Part shown: positions 33,901 through 43,342 of the stretch, piece by piece
How positions within the stretch are numbered: position 1 is the stretch's first letter
Layout: each line of letters starts with the position of its first letter
Assembly: GCF_001269885.1 (NCBI RefSeq)
Contig: NZ_LHVH01000023.1
Location: forward strand, 105,226 to 169,225
Origin: Pseudomonas kilonensis
GTDB taxonomy: Bacteria; Pseudomonadota; Gammaproteobacteria; Pseudomonadales; Pseudomonadaceae
Length of the DNA: 64,000 nt
Direction: 5' to 3'
Position numbers and translations under genes: made by a program
Notes under the pieces: model-generated
What the model was told of the DNA's origin: nothing
Databases searched by the model: none
What the model saw: the letters and a program-made list of their open reading frames with translations, nothing else

Positions 33901-35784
33901 TTAGCCCAACGTCCCCGCCCGCAGGATCGACGCATCCTCCCCGCGATACAGCGCCTCGACCTTCCCCGCCCGCCACTGCAACACCGCCCGTTGGTTGATC
34001 GAGCCCTTGTCGGTGATTTCACCGCGGTCGATGGAGGCTGGCTCATCGAGCAAGGCGATCCACTCCACGCGACTGGCGTTGCCGCTGGCTTCGCGATTCA
34101 GGCGTTGCAGCCAGTCGGCGAACCATTGACGTACCGACGGGCTGGCGAGGACCTGGGCGTCACTGGCGTCCGCGCCCAGGCCTGACAGGCGCCGGCATTC
34201 AGCAAGCCGTGGGAACACCAGCGCCCCCAGGCACTCGCGATCCGGTGCGGTGATCACCAGGTCCTGCACGTAAGGCGTGCCCTCCAGCACCGCCCGGTTG
34301 CGCAACGGCCCGACGCTGACGAACACACCGGAAGACAATTTGAAATCCTCGGCAATCCGCCCATCGAACATCAGCCCCAGTTGCGGATGGCTGGCATCGG
34401 CCAGCTTGATCGCATCCCCCGAACAGTAGAAACCGTCCTCGTCGAATACCTCGGCCGTTTGCTGCGGCGAGCGCCAGTAGCCGGGCATGATGTGCGGACC
34501 GCGAAAACGCCCTTCGAACTTGCCGTCCACCGGCACCAGGCGCACCTCGCAGCCAGGCGCTGGAAGACCGATGTAGCCGGCCATGGACAACGGCCCGGTG
34601 GTGAAGGTGCAGGACGGCGCCGCCTCGGTCATGCCCAGGCCCGCCATCATGCGGATACGTTCGCCGCAATGCTGCTCGGCGACCTTGTCGAGTCGGTCCC
34701 AGGTGCTTTGGGAAAGGCCCGCCGCGGCGAAGAAGAACAGGCTGATGCGCTTGAAAAAGCGCTCGCGCAACTCCCCATCCCGCTCCAGGGCGTTGACCAG
34801 TTCCTCCCAGCCCTTGGGCACGGTCAGGTAGGCGGTCGGTGAAATTTCCTTGAGGTTGCGCAAGGTTTCGGCGAAGCCCTGGGCAGTGGGTTTACCGTCG
34901 TCCAGGTAGAACGTGCCGCCGTTGTACAGCACGATGCCGACGTTGTGGCTACCGCCGAACGTGTGGTTCCACGGCAGCCAGTCCACCAGCACCGGCGGCA
35001 CCTCGCCGAACACCGGAAAGGTCTGCAACAGCATCTGCTGATTGGCGCAAAGCATACGCTGGGTGGTGATCACGGCCTTGGGCAGCTTGGTGGAGCCTGA
35101 GGTAAACAGGAACTTGGCGATGCTGTCCGGGCCAGTGGCGGCGAACGCCTGCTCGGCTTCGACGCAGCCGGGTTGGGCCAGCAGGCTGGCGAAGCTTGTC
35201 CTGGGCCGACCGGCCATCTCGCCATGCACCGTGATCAAGGGCACGTCCGCTGGCAATACGGCGGTGATCGCCCGCTCGAACGGTGCGGCTTCACTGACAA
35301 ACACCAGCCCCGGCTGCAACAGATCGCAGACGTGGCGCAGCTTGGCGAAATCCTGGGACAGCAATGAATAGGCTGGCGATACCGGGCAATAGGGAATACC
35401 GGCGTACATCGCGCCGAGGGCCATTTGCAGGTGCTCGATGTCGTTGCCGGAGAGCAGCGCCAAGGGTTTTTCAGCCGACAAACCGTAACCGAGCAGGCTT
35501 TGGGCGATGGCCCGGACACTGTCGAGCATTTGCGCATAACTGACTCGACGCCAGTCACCGCCGGCTTCACGGGCCGCGATGAACGTCTGCTCTGGGCGCA
35601 CCTCGGCCCAGTGCACCAGGCGATCGAGCAACCGCGCCGGCAGCGGGGCCAGGGGTTCCAGGGAGCGCATGTGCAAGATGCCACGCTCTTCCCGGACTTC
35701 GACGGCAGGATGACCAATCGACACCTGGCGATACCGCCCGGCCTCGGGTCGGGAGGACGATCTGGACTCGGAACTCACGTACAT
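33901..35784 (-). CDS. fcs: Feruloyl-CoA synthase
   Basis: 627 residues, an ANL-superfamily acyl-CoA synthetase. The AMP-binding signature is FLFTSGSTKLPKAVITTQ, with further motifs at VDWLPWNHTFGGSHNVG and, near the end, FCRGxx-like YCSGDAIKLAD and FKLSSGVFVSVGPLRN. The length and last motif fit feruloyl-CoA synthases. It activates ferulate, coumarate and caffeate with ATP and CoA. It is last in the ech-vdh-fcs unit. The ATG at 35784 follows GGAGG very closely; a GTG two codons later has better spacing and may be the true start. Confidence 0.9.
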   Translation of the reverse strand: MYVSSESRSSSRPEAGRYRQVSIGHPAVEVREERGILHMRSLEPLAPLPARLLDRLVHWAEVRPEQTFIAAREAGGDWRRVSYAQMLDSVRAIAQSLLGYGLSAEKPLALLSGNDIEHLQMALGAMYAGIPYCPVSPAYSLLSQDFAKLRHVCDLLQPGLVFVSEAAPFERAITAVLPADVPLITVHGEMAGRPRTSFASLLAQPGCVEAEQAFAATGPDSIAKFLFTSGSTKLPKAVITTQRMLCANQQMLLQTFPVFGEVPPVLVDWLPWNHTFGGSHNVGIVLYNGGTFYLDDGKPTAQGFAETLRNLKEISPTAYLTVPKGWEELVNALERDGELRERFFKRISLFFFAAAGLSQSTWDRLDKVAEQHCGERIRMMAGLGMTEAAPSCTFTTGPLSMAGYIGLPAPGCEVRLVPVDGKFEGRFRGPHIMPGYWRSPQQTAEVFDEDGFYCSGDAIKLADASHPQLGLMFDGRIAEDFKLSSGVFVSVGPLRNRAVLEGTPYVQDLVITAPDRECLGALVFPRLAECRRLSGLGADASDAQVLASPSVRQWFADWLQRLNREASGNASRVEWIALLDEPASIDRGEITDKGSINQRAVLQWRAGKVEALYRGEDASILRAGTLG

Positions 35785-35919
35785 TTCCTCCACCAAGGCA
35801 CACTCGGGTCGCGATGCGAGCGGAGCGTGGCAGCACGGGGCTGCGGCCTTGTCATTGTTATTCTGGCCTGCATCGGGGCGATGGCCTTCAAGGCTCGATC
35901 GCCCGCGATGCGACGGGTT

Positions 35920-37368
35920 TCAGATCGGGTAATGCCGGGGACCGTTCTGCAAAGTCACCCAACGCAGCTGGGTGAAATGCTCGATGGACGCCTTGCCGCC
36001 AAAGCTGCCGTAACCGCTGGACTTGACCCCGCCGAAGGGCATTTGCGCCTCATCATGCACGGTCGGCCCGTTGATGTGGCAAATGCCCGACTCGACCCGC
36101 TGGGCCAAGGCTAGAGCACGACTCGTGTCGCGACTGAAGATGGCAGCCGACAGGCCGAACTCGGAATCGTTGGCCAGGCGCAGCAGCTCTTCATCGCCGT
36201 CACCGCGCAGCAGCACGGCCACCGGCCCGAAGGACTCTTCGCGGTACAGGCGCATCTGCGCAGTGACGCCGTCGAGCAAGGTCGGTTGCAGGATGCTGCC
36301 CTCCAACTGCCCCCCCGTGACCAGTGTTGCGCCTTTGGCCAGGGCATCGTCGATCAGCCCCTTGATGCGTTGGCCGGCACTGACGTCAACCAACGAGCCC
36401 AGCACCGAATCGCCGGCCGCCGGATCGCCGGCGCGCAGGGTGGCGATCTTGGCGGTCAAGCGGGCGATGAACTCATCCGCCACACGGGCATCGACGATCA
36501 GTCGCTCGGTGGACATGCAGATCTGGCCCTGGTTGAAGTAGGCGCCGAAGGCCGCTGCTTGCACCGCGGCGTCCAGATCAGCATCGTCCAGCACCAGCAG
36601 CGGCGCCTTGCCACCGAGCTCCAGCAACGCGGGTTTGAGGTGGCGCGCCGACAGTTCGCCGACGATGCGCCCGACGTGGGTCGAACCGGTGAAATTGACC
36701 CGGCGCACCGCCGGGTTGGCGATCAACCGCTCGACGATGGCCGGCGCATCGGCAGGTGCGTTACAGATCACGTTGACCACACCGTCACCCAGCCCGGCGT
36801 CTTGCAACACCTGGCCGATCAGCCGGTGCACCGCCGGGCTTATTTCAGAAGCCTTGAGCACCACGGTGTTACCGCAAGCCAGGGGCATGGCGATGGCGCG
36901 GGTGGCGAGAATCACCGGGGCATTCCAGGGGGCGATGCCCAGTACCACGCCGCAAGGCTGACGCAGGGCCATGGCGAAACTGCCAGGCACGTCCGAAGGA
37001 ATGATTTCGCCATTGATCTGGGTGGTCATGGAAGCGGCTTCGCGCAGCATGTTCGCCGCCAGGTGCACGTTGAAACCGTACCAATTGGCCATGGCACCGG
37101 TCTCGCCGGCAGCAGCGACGAATTCACTGCTGCGGGCCTGCAACTGCTCGGCGGCACGCAACAGCCGCGTCCGGCGCTCGTTGGGTGCCAGCGCGGCCCA
37201 GGCGGGAAACGCCGCTTGGGCTGCGGCCACGGCGGCGTCGGCATCTTCCAGGGTGGCGGCGGCCACGCGAGACACCACCTCACCGGTCACCGGGTTGCAG
37301 CGTTCGAAGGTCCGGCCGTCACGGGCCGGGCACGACTGGCCGCCAATCAACAGGGGCACGTCCAGCAT
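35920..37368 (-). CDS. vdh: Vanillin dehydrogenase
   Basis: 482 residues of the aldehyde dehydrogenase superfamily. NAD-binding FTGSTHVGR, general-base ELGGKAPLLVLDDAD and catalytic FNQGQICMSTER are intact, as is the late EESFGPVAVL. The gene sits between ech and fcs, which identifies it as the enzyme oxidising vanillin (or 4-hydroxybenzaldehyde) to the acid. AGAGGA precedes the ATG. It is 108 bases after ech. Confidence 0.92.
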   Translation of the reverse strand: MLDVPLLIGGQSCPARDGRTFERCNPVTGEVVSRVAAATLEDADAAVAAAQAAFPAWAALAPNERRTRLLRAAEQLQARSSEFVAAAGETGAMANWYGFNVHLAANMLREAASMTTQINGEIIPSDVPGSFAMALRQPCGVVLGIAPWNAPVILATRAIAMPLACGNTVVLKASEISPAVHRLIGQVLQDAGLGDGVVNVICNAPADAPAIVERLIANPAVRRVNFTGSTHVGRIVGELSARHLKPALLELGGKAPLLVLDDADLDAAVQAAAFGAYFNQGQICMSTERLIVDARVADEFIARLTAKIATLRAGDPAAGDSVLGSLVDVSAGQRIKGLIDDALAKGATLVTGGQLEGSILQPTLLDGVTAQMRLYREESFGPVAVLLRGDGDEELLRLANDSEFGLSAAIFSRDTSRALALAQRVESGICHINGPTVHDEAQMPFGGVKSSGYGSFGGKASIEHFTQLRWVTLQNGPRHYPI

Positions 37369-37476
37369 GGTGATTCCTCTTTATTGTCTTTATCGGGAAT
37401 ACATCGCAGCGGTGTAACAGTAGCGCCAGGGCGACGCAGCGAACAGCGGGATGCGGCCTGCCATTCGCCTGTCGTT

Positions 37477-38307
37477 TCAGCGCTTATAGGTTTGCAAGCC
37501 AGGCTTGATGCTCTTGTCGTCCAGGAACTGCTTCATGCCCTGCTCGCGGCCGCCTTCGGTGTCGAGCAGGCGCGACTGGTCGAGCTTGGCGTACAGGTAA
37601 TCCTCGTTCTGCTCCCAGGTCAGCTCGCGGCAGCGCTTGAAACCATGCTTGGCGGCTCGCAGCACCACCGGATTCTTCTCCAGCAGGTTGCGCGCCAGCT
37701 CCACGGTGACTTCACGCAGTTGCGCCAGGGGCACGCTTTCGTTGACCAGGCCCATCTCGGCGGCTTTCTGCCCGCCGAAGGTCTTGCCGGTCATGATGTA
37801 GTACAGCGATTGGCGATGGCCCACGGTATCGGCCATGGCCTTACTGACGAGGTTACCCGGCGGGATGCCCCAGTTGATTTCCGAGAGCCCGAAGGTCGCT
37901 TCGTCGGCGCAGATCGCCAGGTCGCACGCCACCAGCGGGCTGAAACCGCCACCAAAGCACCAGCCGTTGACCATGGCGATGGTTGGCTTGGCGTACATGC
38001 GCAGCAGCTTCCACTGCCATTGCGACGCTTCACGACGGATTTTTTCCTGGAGGATTTCCGGCCCGGCATCCACTTCGCGGAAATATTCCTTGAGGTCCAT
38101 GCCAGCGGTCCAGGCATCACCGGCCCCGGTCAGCACCAATACGCCAGCGGCCGGATCCTGCTCCAAGGTCTCGAGCACGTCGATCATCTCGCGGTTGAGG
38201 GTCGGGCTCATGGCGTTGCGTTTTTCCGGGCGATTGAGGATGACCCAGGCGATGCCCTCCGCGATTTCGACCTTGACCGTTTTCCAGCGACCTTCGTAAT
38301 TGCTCAT
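37477..38307 (-). CDS. ech: Hydroxycinnamoyl-CoA hydratase-lyase
   Basis: 276 residues, crotonase fold, full length for this enzyme. The oxyanion-hole segment TGAGDAWTAGMDLKEYF, the loop NGWCFGGGFSPLVACDLAIC and the catalytic region FGLSEINWGIPPGNLVSKAM match feruloyl-CoA hydratase/lyase. It converts feruloyl-CoA to vanillin and acetyl-CoA. It is the first gene of the catabolic unit; an inverted repeat 54 bases upstream is a likely MarR operator. Confidence 0.95.
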   Translation of the reverse strand: MSNYEGRWKTVKVEIAEGIAWVILNRPEKRNAMSPTLNREMIDVLETLEQDPAAGVLVLTGAGDAWTAGMDLKEYFREVDAGPEILQEKIRREASQWQWKLLRMYAKPTIAMVNGWCFGGGFSPLVACDLAICADEATFGLSEINWGIPPGNLVSKAMADTVGHRQSLYYIMTGKTFGGQKAAEMGLVNESVPLAQLREVTVELARNLLEKNPVVLRAAKHGFKRCRELTWEQNEDYLYAKLDQSRLLDTEGGREQGMKQFLDDKSIKPGLQTYKR

Positions 38308-38360
38308 GATGCGTGCTCTCTTGTTCTTGGCTGAAGATGATCAAAAACTAAACCGGAAAA

Positions 38361-38380
38361 TTAGTTATGTCAATTAACTA
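38361..38380. promoter_or_regulatory. Candidate MarR operator between ech and marR
   Basis: TTAGTTA-N5-ATTAACTA, containing the inverted repeat TAGTTA (38362-38367) / TAACTA (38375-38380). It lies in the divergent promoter region of ech and the MarR gene. A related sequence lies before the transporter at 40695-40714. Confidence 0.6.
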
Positions 38381-38520
38381 TTAATCGATTTATCTGTATT
38401 TTTCCGGGCCTGGATCGAGGGTTACAAATCTCGAATATGCGCGACCCCATAGCCAGGGCGCCGCAACCCCGGCAAACTGGATAGCCTTGTTAACCACTTA
38501 CCTTGAGGAAGTTCACTTCG

Positions 38521-39006
38521 ATGGCCAAGTCTTCCAAGCTTGCCGAACCCGCCGAGCCCCTGGCCGCCGGTACCGACGCGCAAGCGCCGCTGGACTCCGC
38601 GCTGGACGACCTGATCGGTTACGCCCTGCGTCGCGCCCAGTTGAAACTGTTCCAGAACCTGATTGGCCGGCTGGCCGTCCACGATCTGCGCCCTGCCCAG
38701 TTTTCGGCCCTGGCGATCATCGACCAGAATCCAGGCCTGATGCAGGCCGACCTGGCCAAGGCCCTGACGATCGAACCGCCGCAAGTGGTGCCGCTGCTCA
38801 ACAAACTGGAAAGCCGGGCCCTGGCCGTGCGCGTGCGCTGCAAGCCGGATAAACGCTCCTACGGGATTTTCCTGAGCAAGACCGGCGAAACGTTGCTCAA
38901 GGAACTCAAGCAAATCGCCGCGCAGAGCGACCTCGACTCCACGGCGACCCTCTCAGGGGCTGAGCGTGAGGAGTTGCTGCGGTTGTTGAAGAAGGTTTAC
39001 CAATAA
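38521..39006 (+). CDS. MarR family regulator of hydroxycinnamate genes
   Basis: 161 residues. The winged helix-turn-helix runs from LRPAQFSALAIIDQNPGLMQADLAKALTIEPPQVVPLLNKLE to the wing VRVRCKPDKRSYGIFLSKTGE. In this context it matches FerR/FerC/CouR-type repressors, which are released from DNA by hydroxycinnamoyl-CoA thioesters. GAGGAAG precedes the ATG at 38521. It is divergent from ech. The ligand is inferred from the neighbours. Confidence 0.88.
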   Translation: MAKSSKLAEPAEPLAAGTDAQAPLDSALDDLIGYALRRAQLKLFQNLIGRLAVHDLRPAQFSALAIIDQNPGLMQADLAKALTIEPPQVVPLLNKLESRALAVRVRCKPDKRSYGIFLSKTGETLLKELKQIAAQSDLDSTATLSGAEREELLRLLKKVYQ

Positions 39007-39020
39007 AGGACACCGCTCCC

Positions 39021-39133
39021 CTGTGGCGAGGGAGCTTGCTCCCGCTATGTGGGAGCAAAGCTTGCTCGCGACGAAGGCACCTCGATTTCTGAAAAACCGC
39101 AGTGCGTTCATCGCGGGCAAGCCTTGCTCCCAC
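39021..39133. repeat. Family B half repeat and REP doublet
   Basis: A half family B repeat (TGTGGCGAGGGAGCTTGCTC, about 39022-39046) directly joined to an inverted family A doublet (39050-39133). It lies between convergent marR and oprD genes. Confidence 0.8.
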
Positions 39134-39158
39134 AAGAGCTAGCCAGGCACCTCGAAAC

Positions 39159-40466
39159 TCACCAGATCGGCACGCTGTACGTCACCAGGAACCGGGTCTG
39201 GTTCTCGTCGCGAAATGCCGCGGTGCCCGGGAAATTATTGCGATAGATCGATTTGCGTGCCAGCAGCCCGACGTTTTTCAGCGGGCCGCCCTGGATCACG
39301 TACCCCAGCTCCATCTGGAACTCGCGCTCCTTGCGATCCTCGGCATTGAGGGCCGCCAGTTCGATGTGATCGCCACGCACATAACGCAGCCGACTCCGCA
39401 GGCCCGGCACGCCCACGGCGGCAAAGTCGTAGTCATGGATCGCCTGCCAGGTGCGTTCCTTGGCATTGAGGAAATCCGAGCTCATGGTCATTTCGCTCAA
39501 GCCCATCAGCTCGGTGCCGGACACATAAGGCGTGGCCGTATCGCCACTGGCATGCATGTAGCCCAGGCTCACGCGATGGCCGCCCAGGCGATAGCCGACC
39601 AGCGCCGAGACATTGCGGTTATCCACCTTTCCAGCCTTGGCCGCACCGTCTTCGTCGCTGAAAAAACTGCGCAGGTCGGTGGTCAGGACGCCGTCGCCCA
39701 AGGGCAGGTTATGCAACAACGCCAGGGTGTCCTGTTGGTACAAGTCCGCCACTTCGGCGTGATAAGCCCGCAGGCTGAGGTCTTTGTTGACCTGGTAGTC
39801 ACCGCCCACGTACGCCATGTGGGAAGAAGTCGCCGCACCGTTGAAACGACGGTTGGGCGAGGCGATGCTCATCGCTTGGTAGTCGGTGGAATCGCGCCGG
39901 GCGATGCGATCGATATAACCGGTGTTCAACGTCAAACCGTCGATGTCCTTGGAACTGAGGGTCGTCCCGCGAAAGGTCTGCGGCAGCAGCCGCGACGGGC
40001 TGGCAAAGGCAAACGGCAGGAAGATCGACACATCGCCGGTCTTCACTGTGGTTTGCGCAAAACGCAGCTTGCCGGTCACGCCCAGGCGCGAATACTCATC
40101 CGCCGCGCGCTTATCGCTGCTCGACACCGGCAACAGTTCGGTGCCGCTTCGGTCCGGCGACGAGTCGAGCTTGATGCCCAGCAATCCCCTCACGTCGAGG
40201 CCGAACCCGACCGTGCCTGGGGTAAACCCCGACTCGACGTTCATGAACACACCTTGAGCCCACTCCCTGGCCGCGGTCTTGGCGCCGTCGTCCTTGTAGT
40301 CGCGGTCCATGTAGTAATTGCGCAGGGTCAGGGTACCGTGGCTGTCGTCGATGAAGCCCTCCGCCCGCAAGGTGGGAGCCCCCAGGCTCAGCCCGAGACA
40401 GGCCAGCAGATGAACGAGCGATGAAACAGGGCGCACCGTCAGGGCGGCCCGGGCAAGGTTTGGCAT
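39159..40466 (-). CDS. OprD family outer-membrane porin
   Basis: 435 residues. A signal peptide (about 1-35) is followed by the OprD opening GFIDDSHGTLTLRNYYMDRDYKDDGAKTAAREWAQGVFM and an 18-strand barrel pattern, ending FLVTYSVPIW. OprD porins of pseudomonads take up specific aromatic or amino acids. Its place next to an aromatic acid transporter and the ferulate genes suggests a hydroxycinnamate or vanillate channel. It is divergent from the MFS gene. Confidence 0.92.
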   Translation of the reverse strand: MPNLARAALTVRPVSSLVHLLACLGLSLGAPTLRAEGFIDDSHGTLTLRNYYMDRDYKDDGAKTAAREWAQGVFMNVESGFTPGTVGFGLDVRGLLGIKLDSSPDRSGTELLPVSSSDKRAADEYSRLGVTGKLRFAQTTVKTGDVSIFLPFAFASPSRLLPQTFRGTTLSSKDIDGLTLNTGYIDRIARRDSTDYQAMSIASPNRRFNGAATSSHMAYVGGDYQVNKDLSLRAYHAEVADLYQQDTLALLHNLPLGDGVLTTDLRSFFSDEDGAAKAGKVDNRNVSALVGYRLGGHRVSLGYMHASGDTATPYVSGTELMGLSEMTMSSDFLNAKERTWQAIHDYDFAAVGVPGLRSRLRYVRGDHIELAALNAEDRKEREFQMELGYVIQGGPLKNVGLLARKSIYRNNFPGTAAFRDENQTRFLVTYSVPIW

Positions 40467-40779
40467 GTTCGATATCCACTTATTGTTGTTGTTTTGTTCG
40501 GCCCAGCCTTGGTGATGGGGGCCGAGGGAACCAAGAATGGAAACCGCACGGGTGCTTCGTCAATCAACAATGGCCGATAATCGAACATTAATATCATTAA
40601 CTAATTTATCAATTAACCTGAAGATTCTCGCCAAACCGCTGATTTTCTTAATGATCTGGTCCGTTATTGAATTCCCTTTGGCCGCCTTCATTTTTTAGTT
40701 AGCTTTGTTAATCTTAAATGCACCCGCCGGTTTTCCTCCGAGCCGGTGTTCCCTCACAAAAACAATAAGAGGATTTGCC
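40467..40779. promoter_or_regulatory. Divergent promoter region, oprD and mhpT-like gene
   Basis: 313 AT-rich bases without a gene. Candidate MarR-type sites are TTAGTTA-N5-GTTAATCT (40695-40714), with the same spacing as the site at 38361, and the half-sites ATTAACTA (40596-40603) and ATTAACC (40612-40618). The second cluster lies about 130 bases from the oprD start. Confidence 0.55.
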
Positions 40780-42003
40780 ATGAACCAGCCGGCGCGTCGT
40801 GCGACGCTGACCATCGCCTTGTGTTTCATCGTTGCATTGATCGAGGGTTTCGACCTGCAGTCAGCCGGTACCGCAGCCGCTGGGCTGCGACAGACGTTTG
40901 CCCTCGACCCGAAGATGATGGGCTGGGTATTCAGCGCCGGGATCATCGGGCTGTTGCCAGGTGCGTTCTTCGGTGGCTGGATCGCGGATCGCATCGGTCG
41001 CAAGAAAATCCTCGTCGCCGCGGTCTTGCTGTTCGGCGTGTTTTCCCTCAGCACCGCTTATGTCGAACACTTCTCCAGCCTCTTGCTGGTGCGCTTCATG
41101 ACCGGCCTGGGCCTGGGCGCCGCCCTGCCCAACCTCATCGCCCTGTGCGCCGAAGCCGTGGGCGAGCAGCGCCGGGGCACGGCCATCAGCGTGATGTATG
41201 CGGGCGTGCCGTTGGGTGGTGCATTGGCGGCAGTGGTCGCCATGTTGTTTGGCGAACACTGGCAGATGACGTTTTTCATCGGTGGGTTGGCGCCCTTGCT
41301 GGTGGTCCCGCTGATGCTCTTGTGGCTCCCCGAGTCCAGCGCCTTTCGCCAGGCGCAGGATGGTGGTTCATCGCGCGATTCCACCGCCCAGGCGCTGTTC
41401 GGTGAAGGTCGCGGCCGTACCACCATGGCGCTGTGGCTGAGTTATTTCTTCACCTTGACGGTGATGTACATGTTGCTCAACTGGCTACCGTCGTTGCTGC
41501 TGGAACAAGGCTTCAGCAAACCCCAGGCTGGCCTGGTGCAGATGCTGTTCAACATCGGCGGAGCGCTTGGCTCGTTGCTCGGCGGCCTGTTGTTGGACCG
41601 CTGCAACGGCATCAAGGTGGTGCTGTTCGTCTATGCCGGCCTGCTGAGCGCCCTGGCCGGGGTCGGGTTGTCCGTCGGCATCGTGCCGATGGCCATTGCC
41701 GGGTTCGCCGCCGGGTTGTTCGTCATGGCCGCGCAATTGGTCCTCTATGCCCTGGCACCGCCCTCCTACCCTACGGCCATCCGTGCGACGGGGGTTGGTG
41801 CAGCAGTGGCCATCGGACGCCTGGGGTCGGTGGCCGGGCCTCTGGCCGCCGGGCAGATCCTGGCGGCCGGGGGCGGGACCACGGCCGTATTGCTGGCGAC
41901 GTCTCCTGGGTTGGTGGTTGCGACGCTGGCTATTCTTAGTGTGATTCGTCATTCGGCAGCGCCGCGGTTGAGTACGACGAAACCGGTTGGGGGGCATTCC
42001 TGA
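40780..42003 (+). CDS. Aromatic acid MFS transporter, MhpT-like
   Basis: 407 residues with 12 membrane helices. It resembles E. coli MhpT: an N-terminal TIALCFIVALIEGFDLQSAG with the essential Asp of the aromatic acid:H+ symporter family, FFGGWIADRIGRKKIL after helix 2, and MTGLGLGAALPNLIAL. It imports hydroxyphenylpropionate or hydroxycinnamates with protons, fitting the ferulate genes nearby. The ATG at 40780 is the family start. Confidence 0.9.
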   Translation: MNQPARRATLTIALCFIVALIEGFDLQSAGTAAAGLRQTFALDPKMMGWVFSAGIIGLLPGAFFGGWIADRIGRKKILVAAVLLFGVFSLSTAYVEHFSSLLLVRFMTGLGLGAALPNLIALCAEAVGEQRRGTAISVMYAGVPLGGALAAVVAMLFGEHWQMTFFIGGLAPLLVVPLMLLWLPESSAFRQAQDGGSSRDSTAQALFGEGRGRTTMALWLSYFFTLTVMYMLLNWLPSLLLEQGFSKPQAGLVQMLFNIGGALGSLLGGLLLDRCNGIKVVLFVYAGLLSALAGVGLSVGIVPMAIAGFAAGLFVMAAQLVLYALAPPSYPTAIRATGVGAAVAIGRLGSVAGPLAAGQILAAGGGTTAVLLATSPGLVVATLAILSVIRHSAAPRLSTTKPVGGHS

Positions 42004-42091
42004 GCAGGCCGTCCACAAAGTCGATAGGCGCTCATCCCAGAAGATCAAAACACTGGCATCATGCCTTTTTCCTTGCACTCATGGAGTGACT

Positions 42092-42817
42092 GTGACGAAT
42101 CTGTGTACCGCCTCTGAGTTGGCATCCGCCTCCACTTTATCGCCCTACCGCTTTTTTCCCCGACTCGGGATGTTTGCGCTTGCCACCCTGGTCGTCTTCC
42201 TGGCAGCAGTGCCCGAGGTCCTTTTCGTACCCGCAGACATGCAGGCCTACCTGGCGTTCACGACAACCTCCGGTATCACCGCGCTCGTTCTCCTCGCCCT
42301 CTTCGCCTTGCAATACCGTGCCGATGCGCGCACCCAATGGCGTGGTCATTCCATACGCAACCCCCTGCGGTGGGGGGCGCTTGGCATCATTGGGGCCTAC
42401 CTGCTTTTCGGGGTCGCCATATTCGTGCTGGGGTTGCCGCGAGAAGTGTTCATGGCCGAGCTCCTGGAGGGGCTCAACGGTTGGCAGGCCACGATCAAGA
42501 TCGCCTCGCTGATCGTGCTGCCGCCCATCGCTGAAGAGTTGTTTTTCCGCCATTACATGCTCCGGCTGTTCCCCTACGAGAACAGCCGTGCCTGGACATG
42601 GATCGCGATCATCGTCACGTCAGCCGTGTTCGCCAGCATGCACATCCAATACGGGAATTGGATGACTGTCGCGCTGATCTTCGCCTGTGGAGGCGTATTC
42701 GCTGTTGCGAGAGTGGTCAGCGGTGGCCTGCTGGTGCCGGTGCTCCTGCATTCGCTGGCCGAAATTGTCGCACTGACCACTGACAAGTCTTTCTCGCTGA
42801 TGGGGCTTTACGGTTGA
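42092..42817 (+). CDS. CPBP family intramembrane metalloprotease
   Basis: 241 residues with about seven hydrophobic segments. The three CPBP (Abi) motifs are present: PPIAEELFFRHYM (EExxxR), FASMHIQYG (FxxxH) and LLHSLAEIVAL (HxxxE). CAAX-protease-like proteins process membrane substrates; bacterial members often act in bacteriocin immunity or maturation, but no bacteriocin gene is nearby. The start is a GTG at 42092 behind GGAG (42083-42086). Confidence 0.85.
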   Translation: MTNLCTASELASASTLSPYRFFPRLGMFALATLVVFLAAVPEVLFVPADMQAYLAFTTTSGITALVLLALFALQYRADARTQWRGHSIRNPLRWGALGIIGAYLLFGVAIFVLGLPREVFMAELLEGLNGWQATIKIASLIVLPPIAEELFFRHYMLRLFPYENSRAWTWIAIIVTSAVFASMHIQYGNWMTVALIFACGGVFAVARVVSGGLLVPVLLHSLAEIVALTTDKSFSLMGLYG

Positions 42818-42882
42818 ATCAGGCAAAGGTGCAATACCAGACGATGATTTCGCGAACGCCAGCACCTCAAACAAGGGTAACC

Positions 42883-43260
42883 ATGAACACTCACGCAGCG
42901 TGCCTCGGACTGCTTGCCTTGACGCTCCCCTTCCTGTGCGAGCCCGTCCAGGCCTCGACGTGGCAGATCTGCCATATGGAGCTGCGTATCGTCGAGGTCC
43001 TGAAACAACCCTATCCGCAGCTTCAGGCGCAGATCGTGAAAGCCCGGCCGAAATCCGCCTCGGTGGAGTGTCCTGCACAAGGCTCATCGCTCACCTTCAC
43101 CCCGGAAACCCCGGACTACCAAGCCACACTGCCCCGCCGACAATGGCCCGGCAAAGGGCAGTCGGTACGAGTGGACTACCGCTACCTGGATGGCGTTTGT
43201 AAAGGCGACGGTAACTCGTATGCGTGTCGTATCAAACACTATTCAGTGGTCGGTCAGTAG
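42883..43260 (+). CDS. Exported protein of unknown function
   Basis: 125 residues with a signal peptide (AACLGLLALTLPFLCEPVQA). The mature part of about 100 residues has cysteines in QICHM, VECPA, VCKGDG and YACRIK that could form two disulfides, and a beta-rich pattern. The protein is probably periplasmic. No named domain is recognised. AGGGTAACC precedes the ATG. Confidence 0.7.
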   Translation: MNTHAACLGLLALTLPFLCEPVQASTWQICHMELRIVEVLKQPYPQLQAQIVKARPKSASVECPAQGSSLTFTPETPDYQATLPRRQWPGKGQSVRVDYRYLDGVCKGDGNSYACRIKHYSVVGQ

Positions 43261-43342
43261 GTAATGACAAGGCGGGGACATTAGCGACAATCGTCGTAAT
43301 GCCTGTCGAAATGGAACATCAATACTTCAAGGAAATGCGTAG

